Source: Oceanobacillus polygoni (GTDB lineage: Bacteria; Bacillota; Bacilli; Bacillales; Amphibacillaceae). From it: DNA of 64,000 bases. Positions 25,558 through 34,487 of the stretch are shown here, in pieces. The notes below the pieces were generated by a model. It was not told the DNA's origin and ran no database searches. It saw only the letters and a program-made list of their open reading frames with translations. The position numbers were made by a program, and so were the translations under genes. The first letter of the stretch is position 1; each line of letters opens with the position of its first letter. The stretch covers positions 62,857 through 126,856 of the forward strand of contig NZ_PIJY01000024.1 of assembly GCF_008304605.1 (NCBI RefSeq). Direction: 5' to 3'.

Positions 25558-26139
25558 TTATTCTTTCGAGGTTACAGCTATTAAATCTTCAACGATGACA
25601 TCAATTTCACTAGAGCTTATACCGTCATACCCTTTAATAACCTCTCCGTCAGGATTAACAAGAAAGAATCTAGTCCCATGCATAACTTGGTCGTCTCCTT
25701 CTAGTGGTTCCTTGACTAGATTTTTAAAAGATTTAATTGATAATTCTTTGATCGTTTGAAAATCATAACCAGTTAGAAACGACCAGTTTTCAAAGTCTGC
25801 TTGATAGCTATTACCGTATTCCTTCAGAACCTCTGGCGTATCATAGTCAGGATCTACTGAAAAGGATACAAGCTGAACACCGAGGTTTTGGTCATTCACC
25901 CTTGATTGTAACTCAGCCATATTTGCTGTCATTGGAAGACAAACAGTTGTACAATTTGTAAAAATAAAATCAGCTATCCACCATTGGCCTTCCAAGTCAT
26001 TGAGGCTTAAGTTTTCATTATCTTGTGTTGTAAATTGGAAATCGTCCACTTCTTCCGACATGTTCGTTTCAATAGCTTCGGAACTACAACCAATCAGAAC
26101 AAAAGCTAAAAGTATATGTAGTAGGAGTATTTTCTTCAT
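25558..26139 (-). CDS. SCO1/SenC family lipoprotein (copper chaperone for cytochrome oxidase)
   Basis: Membrane-anchored thioredoxin-fold protein, 193 residues. The lipobox is LIGC at residue 18. The copper-binding CxxxC is Cys63/Cys67 in FTNCTTVCLPM, with the third ligand His154 in VMHGTRFFLV. Family members deliver copper to the CuA site of cytochrome c oxidase or act as thiol reductases. B. subtilis YpmQ (BsSCO) is the model. Its partner here could be the caa3-type pathway suggested by the CtaG homologue at 62.4 kb. Confidence 0.88.
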   Translation of the reverse strand: MKKILLLHILLAFVLIGCSSEAIETNMSEEVDDFQFTTQDNENLSLNDLEGQWWIADFIFTNCTTVCLPMTANMAELQSRVNDQNLGVQLVSFSVDPDYDTPEVLKEYGNSYQADFENWSFLTGYDFQTIKELSIKSFKNLVKEPLEGDDQVMHGTRFFLVNPDGEVIKGYDGISSSEIDVIVEDLIAVTSKE

Positions 26140-26361
26140 CTGAATGTCCCCTTTTATGTATTTAGCGTTAGTATAACATTATATCACGAATGACATGTTG
26201 GCAGTTCAGTGAAACCATTGTGAACAATTTCTACTTAAGGATTTAGTCATTATGTAAGATTAAAATCTATCACAGCCAAGTTTGATTTTATAGTAGCTGG
26301 TTAGTATTCTTAAAATAATGTGTTTTATGAAGATAGATATATGTTTAAAGGAGCGGGGGAA

Positions 26362-28011
26362 ATGAGAGGGATTTATCAGGAAAAACAGAATATCCGCCCA
26401 AGCATCAGGTTTAAGCTAAAAGCAAAGATGATTGCATTAATAAGTATCTTAATTATTGGGGTTTTTATCATCTTTGCATTATTTCTTCAGAACTTTATTG
26501 AAAATACGATGGAAGAACAAATTGGAAAACGAGCACTCGGTGTTGCTGCAAGTGTTGCAAATATTCCAGCATTAAAGGAAGCCTTTCAATTAGAAAATCC
26601 TGCAGCCGTTATTCAGGACATTGTCGACCCGATTCAACAGGAGACCGAAGCGGAATTTATTGTCGTTGGAAATACAGAGAGTATTCGTTATTCACATCCT
26701 AATCAAGACCATATTGGAAGAAAAATGGTTGGCGGTGATAATGAACGGGCTTTACAAGATGGTGAGTCTTATGTTTCTGTCGAAGAGGGATCACTTGGAT
26801 TATCCATTCGGGGGAAAGCACCAGTGTACTCTGATGAAGGAGAGATTATCGGAGTTGTATCGGTTGGATTTTTAAATGATGATATACAAAAAGTGATTGC
26901 AAATCAGAATTATTCGCTTTGGATTACATTAACTCTAATTATATTGCTCGGTGTTCTTGGAGCTATTTTTATCTCACATTATATTAAAAAATTGTTGTCC
27001 AATATGGAGCCAGAAGAAATAGCACATTTAATGATCGAAAAGGAAGCTATCTTGCAGTCGGCCCATGAAGGAATTATAGCGGTTAATAATAATGGTCAAA
27101 TCACGATGATGAATGCAACAGCGCAAAAGCTTTTATTTAAACAACGAGTAGTGGAACAGGATTACAGTGGAAAGGTAATCCAAGATATTATCCCTTCATT
27201 AAATATTCAGGATTTCTTAGATAATGATAGAAGCTTCTATGACAGAGAAGCGATTCTCGGTGAAACTGTAGTATTAATAAACCAAACACCGATGTATAAC
27301 GATAAAACAATTATTGGAACCGTTTTGACGTTTCGTGAAAAAACAGAGTTAGAAGGAGTTATCCATGAGTTGTCTAGGGTAAAGCAGTATGCAAATACGC
27401 AACGTGCACAAACGCATGAGTTTTCCAATAAGCTTTATACCATTCTTGGTCTCCTGCAGTTAAATCAGAATCAGGAGGCAATTGAATTTATAAAAAAGGA
27501 AAGCAAAATAAGGCAAAAGTGGCAACGCTTTTTGACAGATAATATTGCAGATCCACTAATTCATGCCATTATTCAAGGGAAATTCAATCAAGCGAATGAG
27601 CTCGGCGTAAAGATGTCAATCCATCCAGATAGTCAGCTTTCTTACCGTTTTTCGGAAGCGGAAAAAGATGTATTATTAACCGCACTGGGAAATTTAATCG
27701 AAAATGCTATTGAAGCAGTGAAAGATCAAGCGCCTAACAAACGCAATGTATCCATTTTGTTTACAGATATTGGGGAAGATGTGTTAGTGGAAGTAGAAGA
27801 CTCAGGACCGGGTATTGCAACATCGGATATTCCACGGATTTTCGAACAAGGCTTTTCTACAAAAAGTGGAACCCATCGAGGAATTGGACTGGCTTTAACC
27901 TATCAAGCAGTCCAACGTATAGGTGGGCAAGTAATACTAGAAGAGGGTGACTTGGGAGGCGCCTGTTTCATCATGATCATACCAAAGAAAGGGGAAGAAG
28001 CAAATGCATGA
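26362..28011 (+). CDS. citS: Sensor histidine kinase, CitA/DcuS type (CitS-like)
   Basis: Membrane sensor for di- or tricarboxylates, 549 residues. A first membrane helix (about 17-39), an extracytoplasmic PDC-type domain (40-180), a second helix (about 186-206), a PAS domain (225-320), then the short dimerisation segment with His352 in RAQTHEFSNKLYTILGLLQL, and an HATPase domain (NLIENAIEAV, VEDSGPGI, GIGLAL). This layout is that of CitA/DcuS/CitS kinases. The ATG at 26362 follows AAAGGAG. The stop overlaps the regulator gene, and a CitM-type transporter lies next, as in B. subtilis citST-citM. Confidence 0.85.
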   Translation: MRGIYQEKQNIRPSIRFKLKAKMIALISILIIGVFIIFALFLQNFIENTMEEQIGKRALGVAASVANIPALKEAFQLENPAAVIQDIVDPIQQETEAEFIVVGNTESIRYSHPNQDHIGRKMVGGDNERALQDGESYVSVEEGSLGLSIRGKAPVYSDEGEIIGVVSVGFLNDDIQKVIANQNYSLWITLTLIILLGVLGAIFISHYIKKLLSNMEPEEIAHLMIEKEAILQSAHEGIIAVNNNGQITMMNATAQKLLFKQRVVEQDYSGKVIQDIIPSLNIQDFLDNDRSFYDREAILGETVVLINQTPMYNDKTIIGTVLTFREKTELEGVIHELSRVKQYANTQRAQTHEFSNKLYTILGLLQLNQNQEAIEFIKKESKIRQKWQRFLTDNIADPLIHAIIQGKFNQANELGVKMSIHPDSQLSYRFSEAEKDVLLTALGNLIENAIEAVKDQAPNKRNVSILFTDIGEDVLVEVEDSGPGIATSDIPRIFEQGFSTKSGTHRGIGLALTYQAVQRIGGQVILEEGDLGGACFIMIIPKKGEEANA

Positions 28012-28723
28012 AGATTATAGCGTTTTAATTGTTGAAGATGATTTTCGAATTGCGAATATTCATCGCCAATTTGTTGAGAAAGTAGACGGCTTTGTCGTCA
28101 GTGATACGGTAAGGACTGGCGAAGAAGCGCTAGCCTTTCTTCGGGAGTGTAGTGAATTACCGGATCTTGTTGTATTGGACATCTATATACCTGATGTAGA
28201 AGGATTGAATTTGTTCTGGGAAATCAGAAGCACCTATCTAGAAATAGATATCGTTGTAATCACAGCTGCAAAAGAAGTAGAGACAATTCAAGAAGCAATT
28301 CGAGGCGGTGTGTTTGATTATATTATTAAACCTGTTGATGTAAGTAGATTCGAGCTTACATTAACACGATACAAAGAACGAAAGTATTTACTATCATCTG
28401 TTGAGGAAATGGAACAGGGAGATGTTGATGCCATGATTTGGTCAAATCCAGCTCCAATTCCAGCGAAACAGAATTCAGGTTTGCCAAAGGGGATTGATGC
28501 GATTACATTAAAGGAAATTACGAGCTTGTTGAAAACCGAACATTCCGGAGGAGTTACAGCAGTAGAGCTTAGCCAGCAAATTGGTACAAGTCGCTCAACT
28601 GCACGACGTTATTTAGAGTACTTAGTCAGCGAAAATGAAGTTGAAACGAGACTGAAATACGGGACTGTAGGTAGACCGGAGCGAAGATATTTCCGTTGTG
28701 AAACTTATGAACAAAATGATTAA
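28004..28723 (+). CDS. citT: Response regulator, CitT/DctR family
   Basis: Partner of the preceding kinase, 239 residues, starting inside the kinase gene (8-base overlap). An N-terminal receiver holds the phosphoacceptor Asp59 in VLDIYIPDVEG and the Lys in DYIIKPVD. The C-terminal half has a winged-helix-type HTH (SQQIGTSRSTARRYLEYLV) typical of CitB/DctR regulators. It probably activates the citM-like gene directly downstream in response to citrate or a related acid. Confidence 0.87.
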   Translation: MHEDYSVLIVEDDFRIANIHRQFVEKVDGFVVSDTVRTGEEALAFLRECSELPDLVVLDIYIPDVEGLNLFWEIRSTYLEIDIVVITAAKEVETIQEAIRGGVFDYIIKPVDVSRFELTLTRYKERKYLLSSVEEMEQGDVDAMIWSNPAPIPAKQNSGLPKGIDAITLKEITSLLKTEHSGGVTAVELSQQIGTSRSTARRYLEYLVSENEVETRLKYGTVGRPERRYFRCETYEQND

Positions 28724-28827
28724 TATGAAAATTAGACTTCTTATGATAAGAAACTTCCTTCCTATTTTCGTTTATGTTATTTTTTTCATTAAGTAAAAAA
28801 TACAAACTATTTTTTACTTATACGTTT

Positions 28828-28841
28828 TGCTAGCGCTTACA
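28828..28841 (+). promoter_or_regulatory. cre-like site upstream of the citM-like gene
   Basis: TGCTAGCGCTTACA retains the AGCGCT core and matches the cre consensus apart from two positions. It lies 57 bases before the start codon. B. subtilis citM is also catabolite-repressed. Confidence 0.5.
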
Positions 28842-28897
28842 TAAAAGGGCATGAAGAAAAAAGATGTATTGCGTTTAGTTAGGAAGGGGAAATAAAA

Positions 28898-30229
28898 GTG
28901 AGTCTAAGTATAATAGGTTTTTTGACGATTTTAATTATTGTATTACTACTGATTAGCAATAAAGTAACACCGATTGTAGCTATGGTGCTCGTGCCATTAA
29001 TCGGTGCACTTATTGCAGGCTTTGGATTTTCGGAGATTGGAGACTTTTTCACAGAAGGTACATTAACCGTAATTGAAGTTGCGATCATGTTTATTTTTGC
29101 GATTTTGTTTTTTGGCGTCATGCAAGAGGCGGGTCTTTTTGATCCTTTGATTCGCAACATGATACGATTAACAAGAGGAAACGTAATAACAGTAAGTGTA
29201 GGTACAGTTTTCGTGGCAGCAATTGCTCATTTGGATGGATCCGGAGCTTCTACATTTTTAATAACTATTCCTGCCCTTTTACCATTGTATAAACATTTAA
29301 AAATGAATCCTTATTTACTCTTATTATTGATTGGCGGAAGTGCCAGTATTATGAATATGGTTCCTTGGGCAGGTCCATTAGGCCGGACAGCTTCTGTATT
29401 GAACATGGATGTTACCGAGCTTTGGAGACCATTGATACCAATTCAAATTACTGGTCTGATTCTAATGATTGCTTTAGCTGTTTTCCTGGGAATTATGGAA
29501 AAGCGGAGAATAAGCAAGTATCACGGTCTAGTCAGTGCTGAAGAGTCCGCAGCCGCAATTGAAAGAATGAATGGTGATTCAACAGCTGCACAAGAGAAGG
29601 AATCTTTAGCAAGACCGAAATTGCTTTGGGTGAATGCGATTCTTTTTCTTTCCGTAATTGGCATACTTGTATGGGGAATTATTCCGGCAGGCTTTGCGTT
29701 TATGATTGGACTTAGTATTGCTTTACCACTTAATTATCCAAATATGAAGCAGCAGACTAAAATAATGCGTATGCATGCACCGAGTGCTTTAATGATGGCG
29801 ACGATTATTCTTGCTGCAGGGTCCTTTTTAGGTATTCTTACAGGAACAGGAATGCTAGATTCCATTGCAGAAGATCTAGTTACAATCATTCCAGCATTTA
29901 TTGCACCGTACCTGCACTTAATTATCGGATTTTTCGGAGTACCATTTGATTTATTGCTAAGTACGGATGCTTACTACTTTGCTTTATTGCCGGTTGTTGA
30001 TCAAATTGCTACAGGATTTGGAATTGCATCCCTCTCTACAGCATATTCCATGGTGATCGGTAATATTGTTGGTACCTTTGTTAGTCCATTCTCGCCTGCA
30101 CTTTGGCTCGCATTAGGCTTGGCAGGCCTTGAAATGGGAAAACATATACGCTATTCCCTTTTGTGGATGTGGGGACTAAGTATTGTACTCTTAATTGTTG
30201 CTGTATTAATTGGTGTTATCGCAGTTTAA
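28898..30229 (+). CDS. citM: CitMHS family metal-citrate/proton symporter
   Basis: Integral membrane carrier of 443 residues with about twelve hydrophobic segments. Family marks include the N-terminal VTPIVAMVLVPLIGALI, HLDGSGASTFLITIPALLP (the substrate region) and SIMNMVPWAGPLGR. The family includes CitM (Mg-citrate) and CitH (Ca-citrate); I cannot tell which metal complex is preferred. The GTG start follows GGAAGGGG. Context (two-component system immediately upstream, cre-like site in the leader) matches the citST-citM arrangement of B. subtilis. Confidence 0.85.
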   Translation: MSLSIIGFLTILIIVLLLISNKVTPIVAMVLVPLIGALIAGFGFSEIGDFFTEGTLTVIEVAIMFIFAILFFGVMQEAGLFDPLIRNMIRLTRGNVITVSVGTVFVAAIAHLDGSGASTFLITIPALLPLYKHLKMNPYLLLLLIGGSASIMNMVPWAGPLGRTASVLNMDVTELWRPLIPIQITGLILMIALAVFLGIMEKRRISKYHGLVSAEESAAAIERMNGDSTAAQEKESLARPKLLWVNAILFLSVIGILVWGIIPAGFAFMIGLSIALPLNYPNMKQQTKIMRMHAPSALMMATIILAAGSFLGILTGTGMLDSIAEDLVTIIPAFIAPYLHLIIGFFGVPFDLLLSTDAYYFALLPVVDQIATGFGIASLSTAYSMVIGNIVGTFVSPFSPALWLALGLAGLEMGKHIRYSLLWMWGLSIVLLIVAVLIGVIAV

Positions 30230-30252
30230 GTAAGGTTGTAAACGATTGAATA

Positions 30253-30287
30253 AAACGGAGTCCATTATTAGGTGGGCTTCGTTTTTA
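30253..30287 (+). terminator. Terminator of the citM-like gene
   Basis: ACGGAGTCCA / GGTGGGCTTCGT stem, with a TTTTTATAT tail. Confidence 0.65.
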
Positions 30288-30588
30288 TATAGGGAGTACG
30301 ATTTAATAAGTTTAAGAACATTTTGGTTTACTTTTTTAGGAGAGAGTTTTTCCAAAAAGGCAGCGTATCATGTATTTTAAGCTAAGATGAAACTCTTTAA
30401 GAATAATTATAATATTTCCTTCTCATGTGAATAGAAGTAATTTCCAATGACCCAAAAATATTCTCTTTATTTTTCTAATCGTACTAGATGATAGATATAA
30501 AAACTGAATTCATATAAACTTATATAGACTAATAGATTACTAAATGAATAAAGTAGTCTTTATATGCTATTAAGCTGGAGGGATAGGC
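30288..30588. other. Intergenic region before the second two-component system
   Basis: A/T-rich, no open frame with a ribosome site and no clear riboswitch. It presumably holds the promoter of the kinase gene at 30589, but no -35/-10 pair stands out. Confidence 0.4.
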
Positions 30589-32166
30589 ATGTTTTCCTTC
30601 GTTAAAACCATGACAATTCGGAAAAGGATTATCTTTATTTTTCTGATTTTATCGATATTTCTAATTCTGTTATTGGTTACAATGTTTGCATACATCGAGA
30701 TAAGAAATTCACAAGAAAATTATAAACAGTTGTCCAGACAAACAGCAAATGGTCTTGCGTTTATGCCAGCATTGGTTGACGCGATTAATAGTGGGGATCA
30801 TATAGAGCTCCAGGGAATTATTGACCGTGTTCGTCTCCAAGCCGAAAATCCTGTCGTGACTGTAGTTGCACGTGATGGTACCTATATCATACATCCAGAT
30901 TCGAGTAAAATAGGCATACATGGTGAAAGAGATCGTTTCGCGCAAACGTTATTATTTGGTTCCTACGTCACCGATAATGCAGAAGGCACGACCGGATCTG
31001 CGATTATGACAATTGCTCCAGTGTATGAAGAATATAGGGGAGGAGAAAGGATCGCTGGGGCTGTTACCGTTGAGTATTTACGAGAGGATATTAATGCTAC
31101 GATTGTAGCCAGACTCTTTCGTCTCCTCTTCGTTGCTTCTCTTGGTATAGCAATTTGCATCGGGGGAGCATTGTTTCTTGCACGTAGCATTCAGGAAGAT
31201 ACTCTCGGGGTCGAGCCTTCGGTTATTGCTCGGATGTTTAGAGAGCGAGAAGCAATGCTCAATGCAGTAAGGGAAGGAATCGTTGTGATCGATCAAAACG
31301 AAGCTATCTCGATGATTAACCCGTCTGCGAAATCATTGCTAAATCCATCGACTAATGAAAGAACTCTTGTAAAAGTGCTTGGTTTGCAGCAAACACTTCA
31401 TACAGGAGAAGTCAGTTACGATGAAGAACGAGTGCATCAGGGAAAAGTATTCATTACAAATCGCATTCCTTTATTTAAAGATGAACAAGTTGTCGGGGCG
31501 ATTTGTAGTTTTCGTGACAAGACAGACATAAAGCAACTTCAGGAGACAGTTGCTCAAATGAAAGGGTATGCAGATGGATTACGTGCACAAACACATGAAT
31601 TTCAAAATAAAATGTACGTTCTTATGGGTTTGCTGCAGTTAGAACAATATGAAGAAGCTCTAAAGGTTATTCAAGATGAGACAGCGGAAAATAAACAGAC
31701 GATACCAAAGTTAAGAACAATTGAAGATCCAGGGGCACAAGCGATTTTATTAGGTAAAATGGCAAAAGCTGCAGAGAAAAAAGTATCGCTGATGATTGAT
31801 GAGGCTAGCCGTCTTCGTAAAACAAATATCTCCATTACCGATATGGCTATAATACTTGGAAATTTACTTGATAATGCGATAGATGCTGTCTTTGAATCTG
31901 AACAAAAAGAAGTTATTGTTATGATAACAGATATTGGAAATGAAATCGTCATTGACGTTCAAGATACAGGGACTGGAATAGTTCAAGATGAAAGGAATCA
32001 ACTATTCATGAAAGGATTTTCTAGTAAGGGTGATGATAGAGGCTATGGACTTGCACATGTGTATGAAACAGTCAAAAAATATGGAGGAGAAATAGAGATT
32101 TCCTTACCGACAGATGGTGGAACAGTTTTCTCTTTATACCTCCCTAAATGGAAAGGAGAAGCTTAG
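30589..32166 (+). CDS. Second CitA/DcuS-type sensor histidine kinase
   Basis: 525-residue paralogue of the kinase at 26.4 kb. Membrane helix about 15-35, PDC-type sensor domain (36-170), second helix about 178-198, PAS domain, then His336 in RAQTHEFQNKMYVLMGLLQL and HATPase motifs NLLDNAIDAV, VQDTGTGI, GYGLAHV. The neighbouring TctCBA transporter suggests that it senses tricarboxylates. The ATG follows GGAGGGATAGGC. The next gene begins directly at its stop codon. Confidence 0.85.
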   Translation: MFSFVKTMTIRKRIIFIFLILSIFLILLLVTMFAYIEIRNSQENYKQLSRQTANGLAFMPALVDAINSGDHIELQGIIDRVRLQAENPVVTVVARDGTYIIHPDSSKIGIHGERDRFAQTLLFGSYVTDNAEGTTGSAIMTIAPVYEEYRGGERIAGAVTVEYLREDINATIVARLFRLLFVASLGIAICIGGALFLARSIQEDTLGVEPSVIARMFREREAMLNAVREGIVVIDQNEAISMINPSAKSLLNPSTNERTLVKVLGLQQTLHTGEVSYDEERVHQGKVFITNRIPLFKDEQVVGAICSFRDKTDIKQLQETVAQMKGYADGLRAQTHEFQNKMYVLMGLLQLEQYEEALKVIQDETAENKQTIPKLRTIEDPGAQAILLGKMAKAAEKKVSLMIDEASRLRKTNISITDMAIILGNLLDNAIDAVFESEQKEVIVMITDIGNEIVIDVQDTGTGIVQDERNQLFMKGFSSKGDDRGYGLAHVYETVKKYGGEIEISLPTDGGTVFSLYLPKWKGEA

Positions 32167-32850
32167 ATGAATGTTGTTATAGCAGAAGATGATTATCGTG
32201 TTGCATTACTACATGAACAATACTTACAAACCTTTTCGATGATAAAAGTCGTTGGGAGAGCATTAAATGGAAAGGAATTAAAGGAGATTTTAGAAAAAGA
32301 AGAAGTTCATTTAGTTCTCCTTGATATTTATTTTCCTGATACATTAGGAACAGAGCTACTTCCGCATTTACGAATGAACTATCCGGAAATGGACATGATT
32401 ATCGTCTCAGCTTCAACTGATCGTAACCATTTACGAACAGCTCGACAATATGGTGTATATCAATTCTTAATTAAACCAGTTTCTGTGGGAGACTTCACTC
32501 AAACAATTACAAATTATTTAAAGGATAAGGAATGGTTTAATCAGGATGAAAGCTTTCAAGCAAAGGATACACTGCATATATTGTCCGGAACTTATCAAAT
32601 GGACCAAACGGTAAAAAGTAAGAATGATCAGCTTCCATCTGGGGTCGATTCGATTACGCTGGACAAAGTGAAAGCAGCTTTAACCGAAAATGAGGAAGGT
32701 GTAACGATTGATACGATGTGTCAGCTTGTCGGAATTTCTAGAACAACAGCGAGAAGATATTTGGAGCATATCGTGGCTGAAGGAGAAGCAACAACAAAAT
32801 TAAATTACGGTGTTATTGGCAGACCTGAAAGAAGATATATTTTGGAATAG
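32167..32850 (+). CDS. Response regulator, CitT/DctR family (second copy)
   Basis: 227 residues; it starts immediately after the kinase stop. Receiver with phosphoacceptor Asp53 in VLLDIYFPDTLG and conserved Lys in FLIKPVSVGDF; HTH at the end (CQLVGISRTTARRYLEHIV) followed by the GRPERR ending shared with the CitT-like protein at 28 kb. It very probably controls tctCBA, which follows after a terminator. Confidence 0.87.
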   Translation: MNVVIAEDDYRVALLHEQYLQTFSMIKVVGRALNGKELKEILEKEEVHLVLLDIYFPDTLGTELLPHLRMNYPEMDMIIVSASTDRNHLRTARQYGVYQFLIKPVSVGDFTQTITNYLKDKEWFNQDESFQAKDTLHILSGTYQMDQTVKSKNDQLPSGVDSITLDKVKAALTENEEGVTIDTMCQLVGISRTTARRYLEHIVAEGEATTKLNYGVIGRPERRYILE

Positions 32851-32885
32851 AAAGAACATCCTGGTATAGGGTGTTCTTTCTATTT
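32850..32885 (+). terminator. Terminator after the second regulator
   Basis: GAAAGAACATCCT / AGGGTGTTCTTTC hairpin with a short TATTTCTT tail. Confidence 0.7.
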
Positions 32886-33002
32886 CTTAGGTAAGGAAGA
32901 AATAGTGGATAAAAAGGACAAAAAGAAATAAAAGAATTTTAAGCTGATTAAATTCGAAATATTGTGTTTAACCAAACAGTCTGAGATAATAATGCTCAAT
33001 GT

Positions 33003-33016
33003 TGAAAGCGTTTACT
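33003..33016 (+). promoter_or_regulatory. cre site upstream of tctC
   Basis: TGAAAGCGTTTACT fits the cre consensus at 13 of 14 positions and lies 18 bases before the chosen start codon. Its place also argues against a longer N-terminus for TctC. Confidence 0.65.
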
Positions 33017-33034
33017 TATAAGTGGGGTGTAAAG

Positions 33035-34009
33035 ATGAAACGTATATTTTTATTACTAATAGGCTGTATTATTTTAACGGGATGTTTAGGGAAAGCAAGT
33101 GGAGATAGTGGAGCATTTCCTGTAAAAAACATTGAAATTATCGCTCCTGCGAGCCCTGGTGGTGGATGGGATCGAACGGCGCGTTCCGCACAGCGTGCAA
33201 TGAATGCGGATGGAAGTGTTGATCAAGATATTACAGTTATTAATAAACCAGGAGGTGGCGGAGAAGTAGGTTGGCAATATTTGATGCAGCAAGATTCACA
33301 TGCTGTTGCTTTAAATTCTAGTTTACTAACTACTGGAGCAATACTGGGTCAAACGGAACTAACATACAAAGATTTCACTCCATTAGCTATGCTGTCCACC
33401 GAATGGCTTGCAGTTGCGTCAAAGGCAGGCTCAGGGATTGATGATGCAAATCAATTGATGGATCAATTAAGAGAAGACCCAAAGTCATTAGTAATTGGGG
33501 TAAGCCCATCTTTAGGTAGTGGGAACCATCTATCATTTGTTCAAGCTGCGGTTGAATCGGGTGTAGATCCTACTGAACTACAGTTTCTTGTTTATAGTAG
33601 TGGTGGTGATATTATGAATGCTTTACTAGGAGGCCATATTGATATAACGAGTAACTCTTTGTCAGATCTCTCGGAACAATATGAGGCTGGAGAAGTAGAC
33701 ATTTTAGCAATAACAGCTCCGGAAAGGCTTGATAGCTTTCCAAATATACCTACATGGAAGGAGCAAGGTGTAGATGTAGAATTTCCACATTGGCGAGGAA
33801 TTATGGGACCACCTGGGATGAGTGAAAATGAAATAGCTAAATGGGATGAATATTTGAGTTCAATGGTTAAAACAGAAGAGTGGCAAACTGACTTAGATAA
33901 TAATGACCTTGATAACTTTTATATGGATAGTAAAGAGACATTAGCGTTTTTAGAAAAGCAACATGACTTTTTCAAAGATATTGTTCGTGAATCAGGGTTA
34001 ACACCATAG
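33035..34009 (+). CDS. tctC: Tripartite tricarboxylate transporter substrate-binding lipoprotein (TctC)
   Basis: Extracytoplasmic binding protein of 324 residues. Signal and lipobox are visible (LLLIGCIILTGC, lipid Cys at about residue 17). The Bug/TctC fold marks are PVKNIEIIAPASPGGGWDRTAR, INKPGGGGEVGW and LGGHIDITSNSLSDL. It captures citrate or a related carboxylate for the TctAB channel. The ATG at 33035 is preceded by GTGGGGTG; an upstream ATG at 32999 would make the cre site coding and would spoil the signal peptide. Confidence 0.88.
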   Translation: MKRIFLLLIGCIILTGCLGKASGDSGAFPVKNIEIIAPASPGGGWDRTARSAQRAMNADGSVDQDITVINKPGGGGEVGWQYLMQQDSHAVALNSSLLTTGAILGQTELTYKDFTPLAMLSTEWLAVASKAGSGIDDANQLMDQLREDPKSLVIGVSPSLGSGNHLSFVQAAVESGVDPTELQFLVYSSGGDIMNALLGGHIDITSNSLSDLSEQYEAGEVDILAITAPERLDSFPNIPTWKEQGVDVEFPHWRGIMGPPGMSENEIAKWDEYLSSMVKTEEWQTDLDNNDLDNFYMDSKETLAFLEKQHDFFKDIVRESGLTP

Positions 34010-34017
34010 GAGGAGAA

Positions 34018-34470
34018 ATGATGCAGACAATTCGTTATACATTACCAATATTATTTATTGTTGCCAGCGTCATTTATGGCGTAATGATTATCCAATTACC
34101 ATCAGCCACATTGGGTAATCCAAATGGACCTATGCTATTCCCTCTATTTGTTTGCATAGGAGTGTTAATCTTTTCGATTATTGATTTAGTTAATGTTCGA
34201 AAAGAAAGTGACAATGATAATGAGGATTTAAAAATGATGGCGCAACGTAACTCGTTTAAATTGATTGTAACGATTATTGGTATTTGCTTAATCTATACTT
34301 TTATTTTTGAACGGCTGGGCTACCTGTTTGCAACCATATTATTTATGGCAGCACTTATGTTTTATCTGAACGGAATAAAAAAATGGGGCTTGAATTTGAT
34401 AGTGACGTTGGTTGTTTCCTTTTCTACATGGTACGGCTTTACGCAGCTATTACAGATTAGCCTGCCATAG
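34018..34470 (+). CDS. tctB: Tripartite tricarboxylate transporter small membrane subunit (TctB)
   Basis: 150 residues with four hydrophobic segments (about 8-27, 38-55, 80-97, 105-145), typical of TctB. Members of this family are poorly conserved in sequence; placement between tctC and tctA is the best evidence. It starts nine bases after tctC with AGGAGG before the ATG. Confidence 0.85.
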   Translation: MMQTIRYTLPILFIVASVIYGVMIIQLPSATLGNPNGPMLFPLFVCIGVLIFSIIDLVNVRKESDNDNEDLKMMAQRNSFKLIVTIIGICLIYTFIFERLGYLFATILFMAALMFYLNGIKKWGLNLIVTLVVSFSTWYGFTQLLQISLP

Positions 34471-34487
34471 AAGGGAGAAGTGCTTAG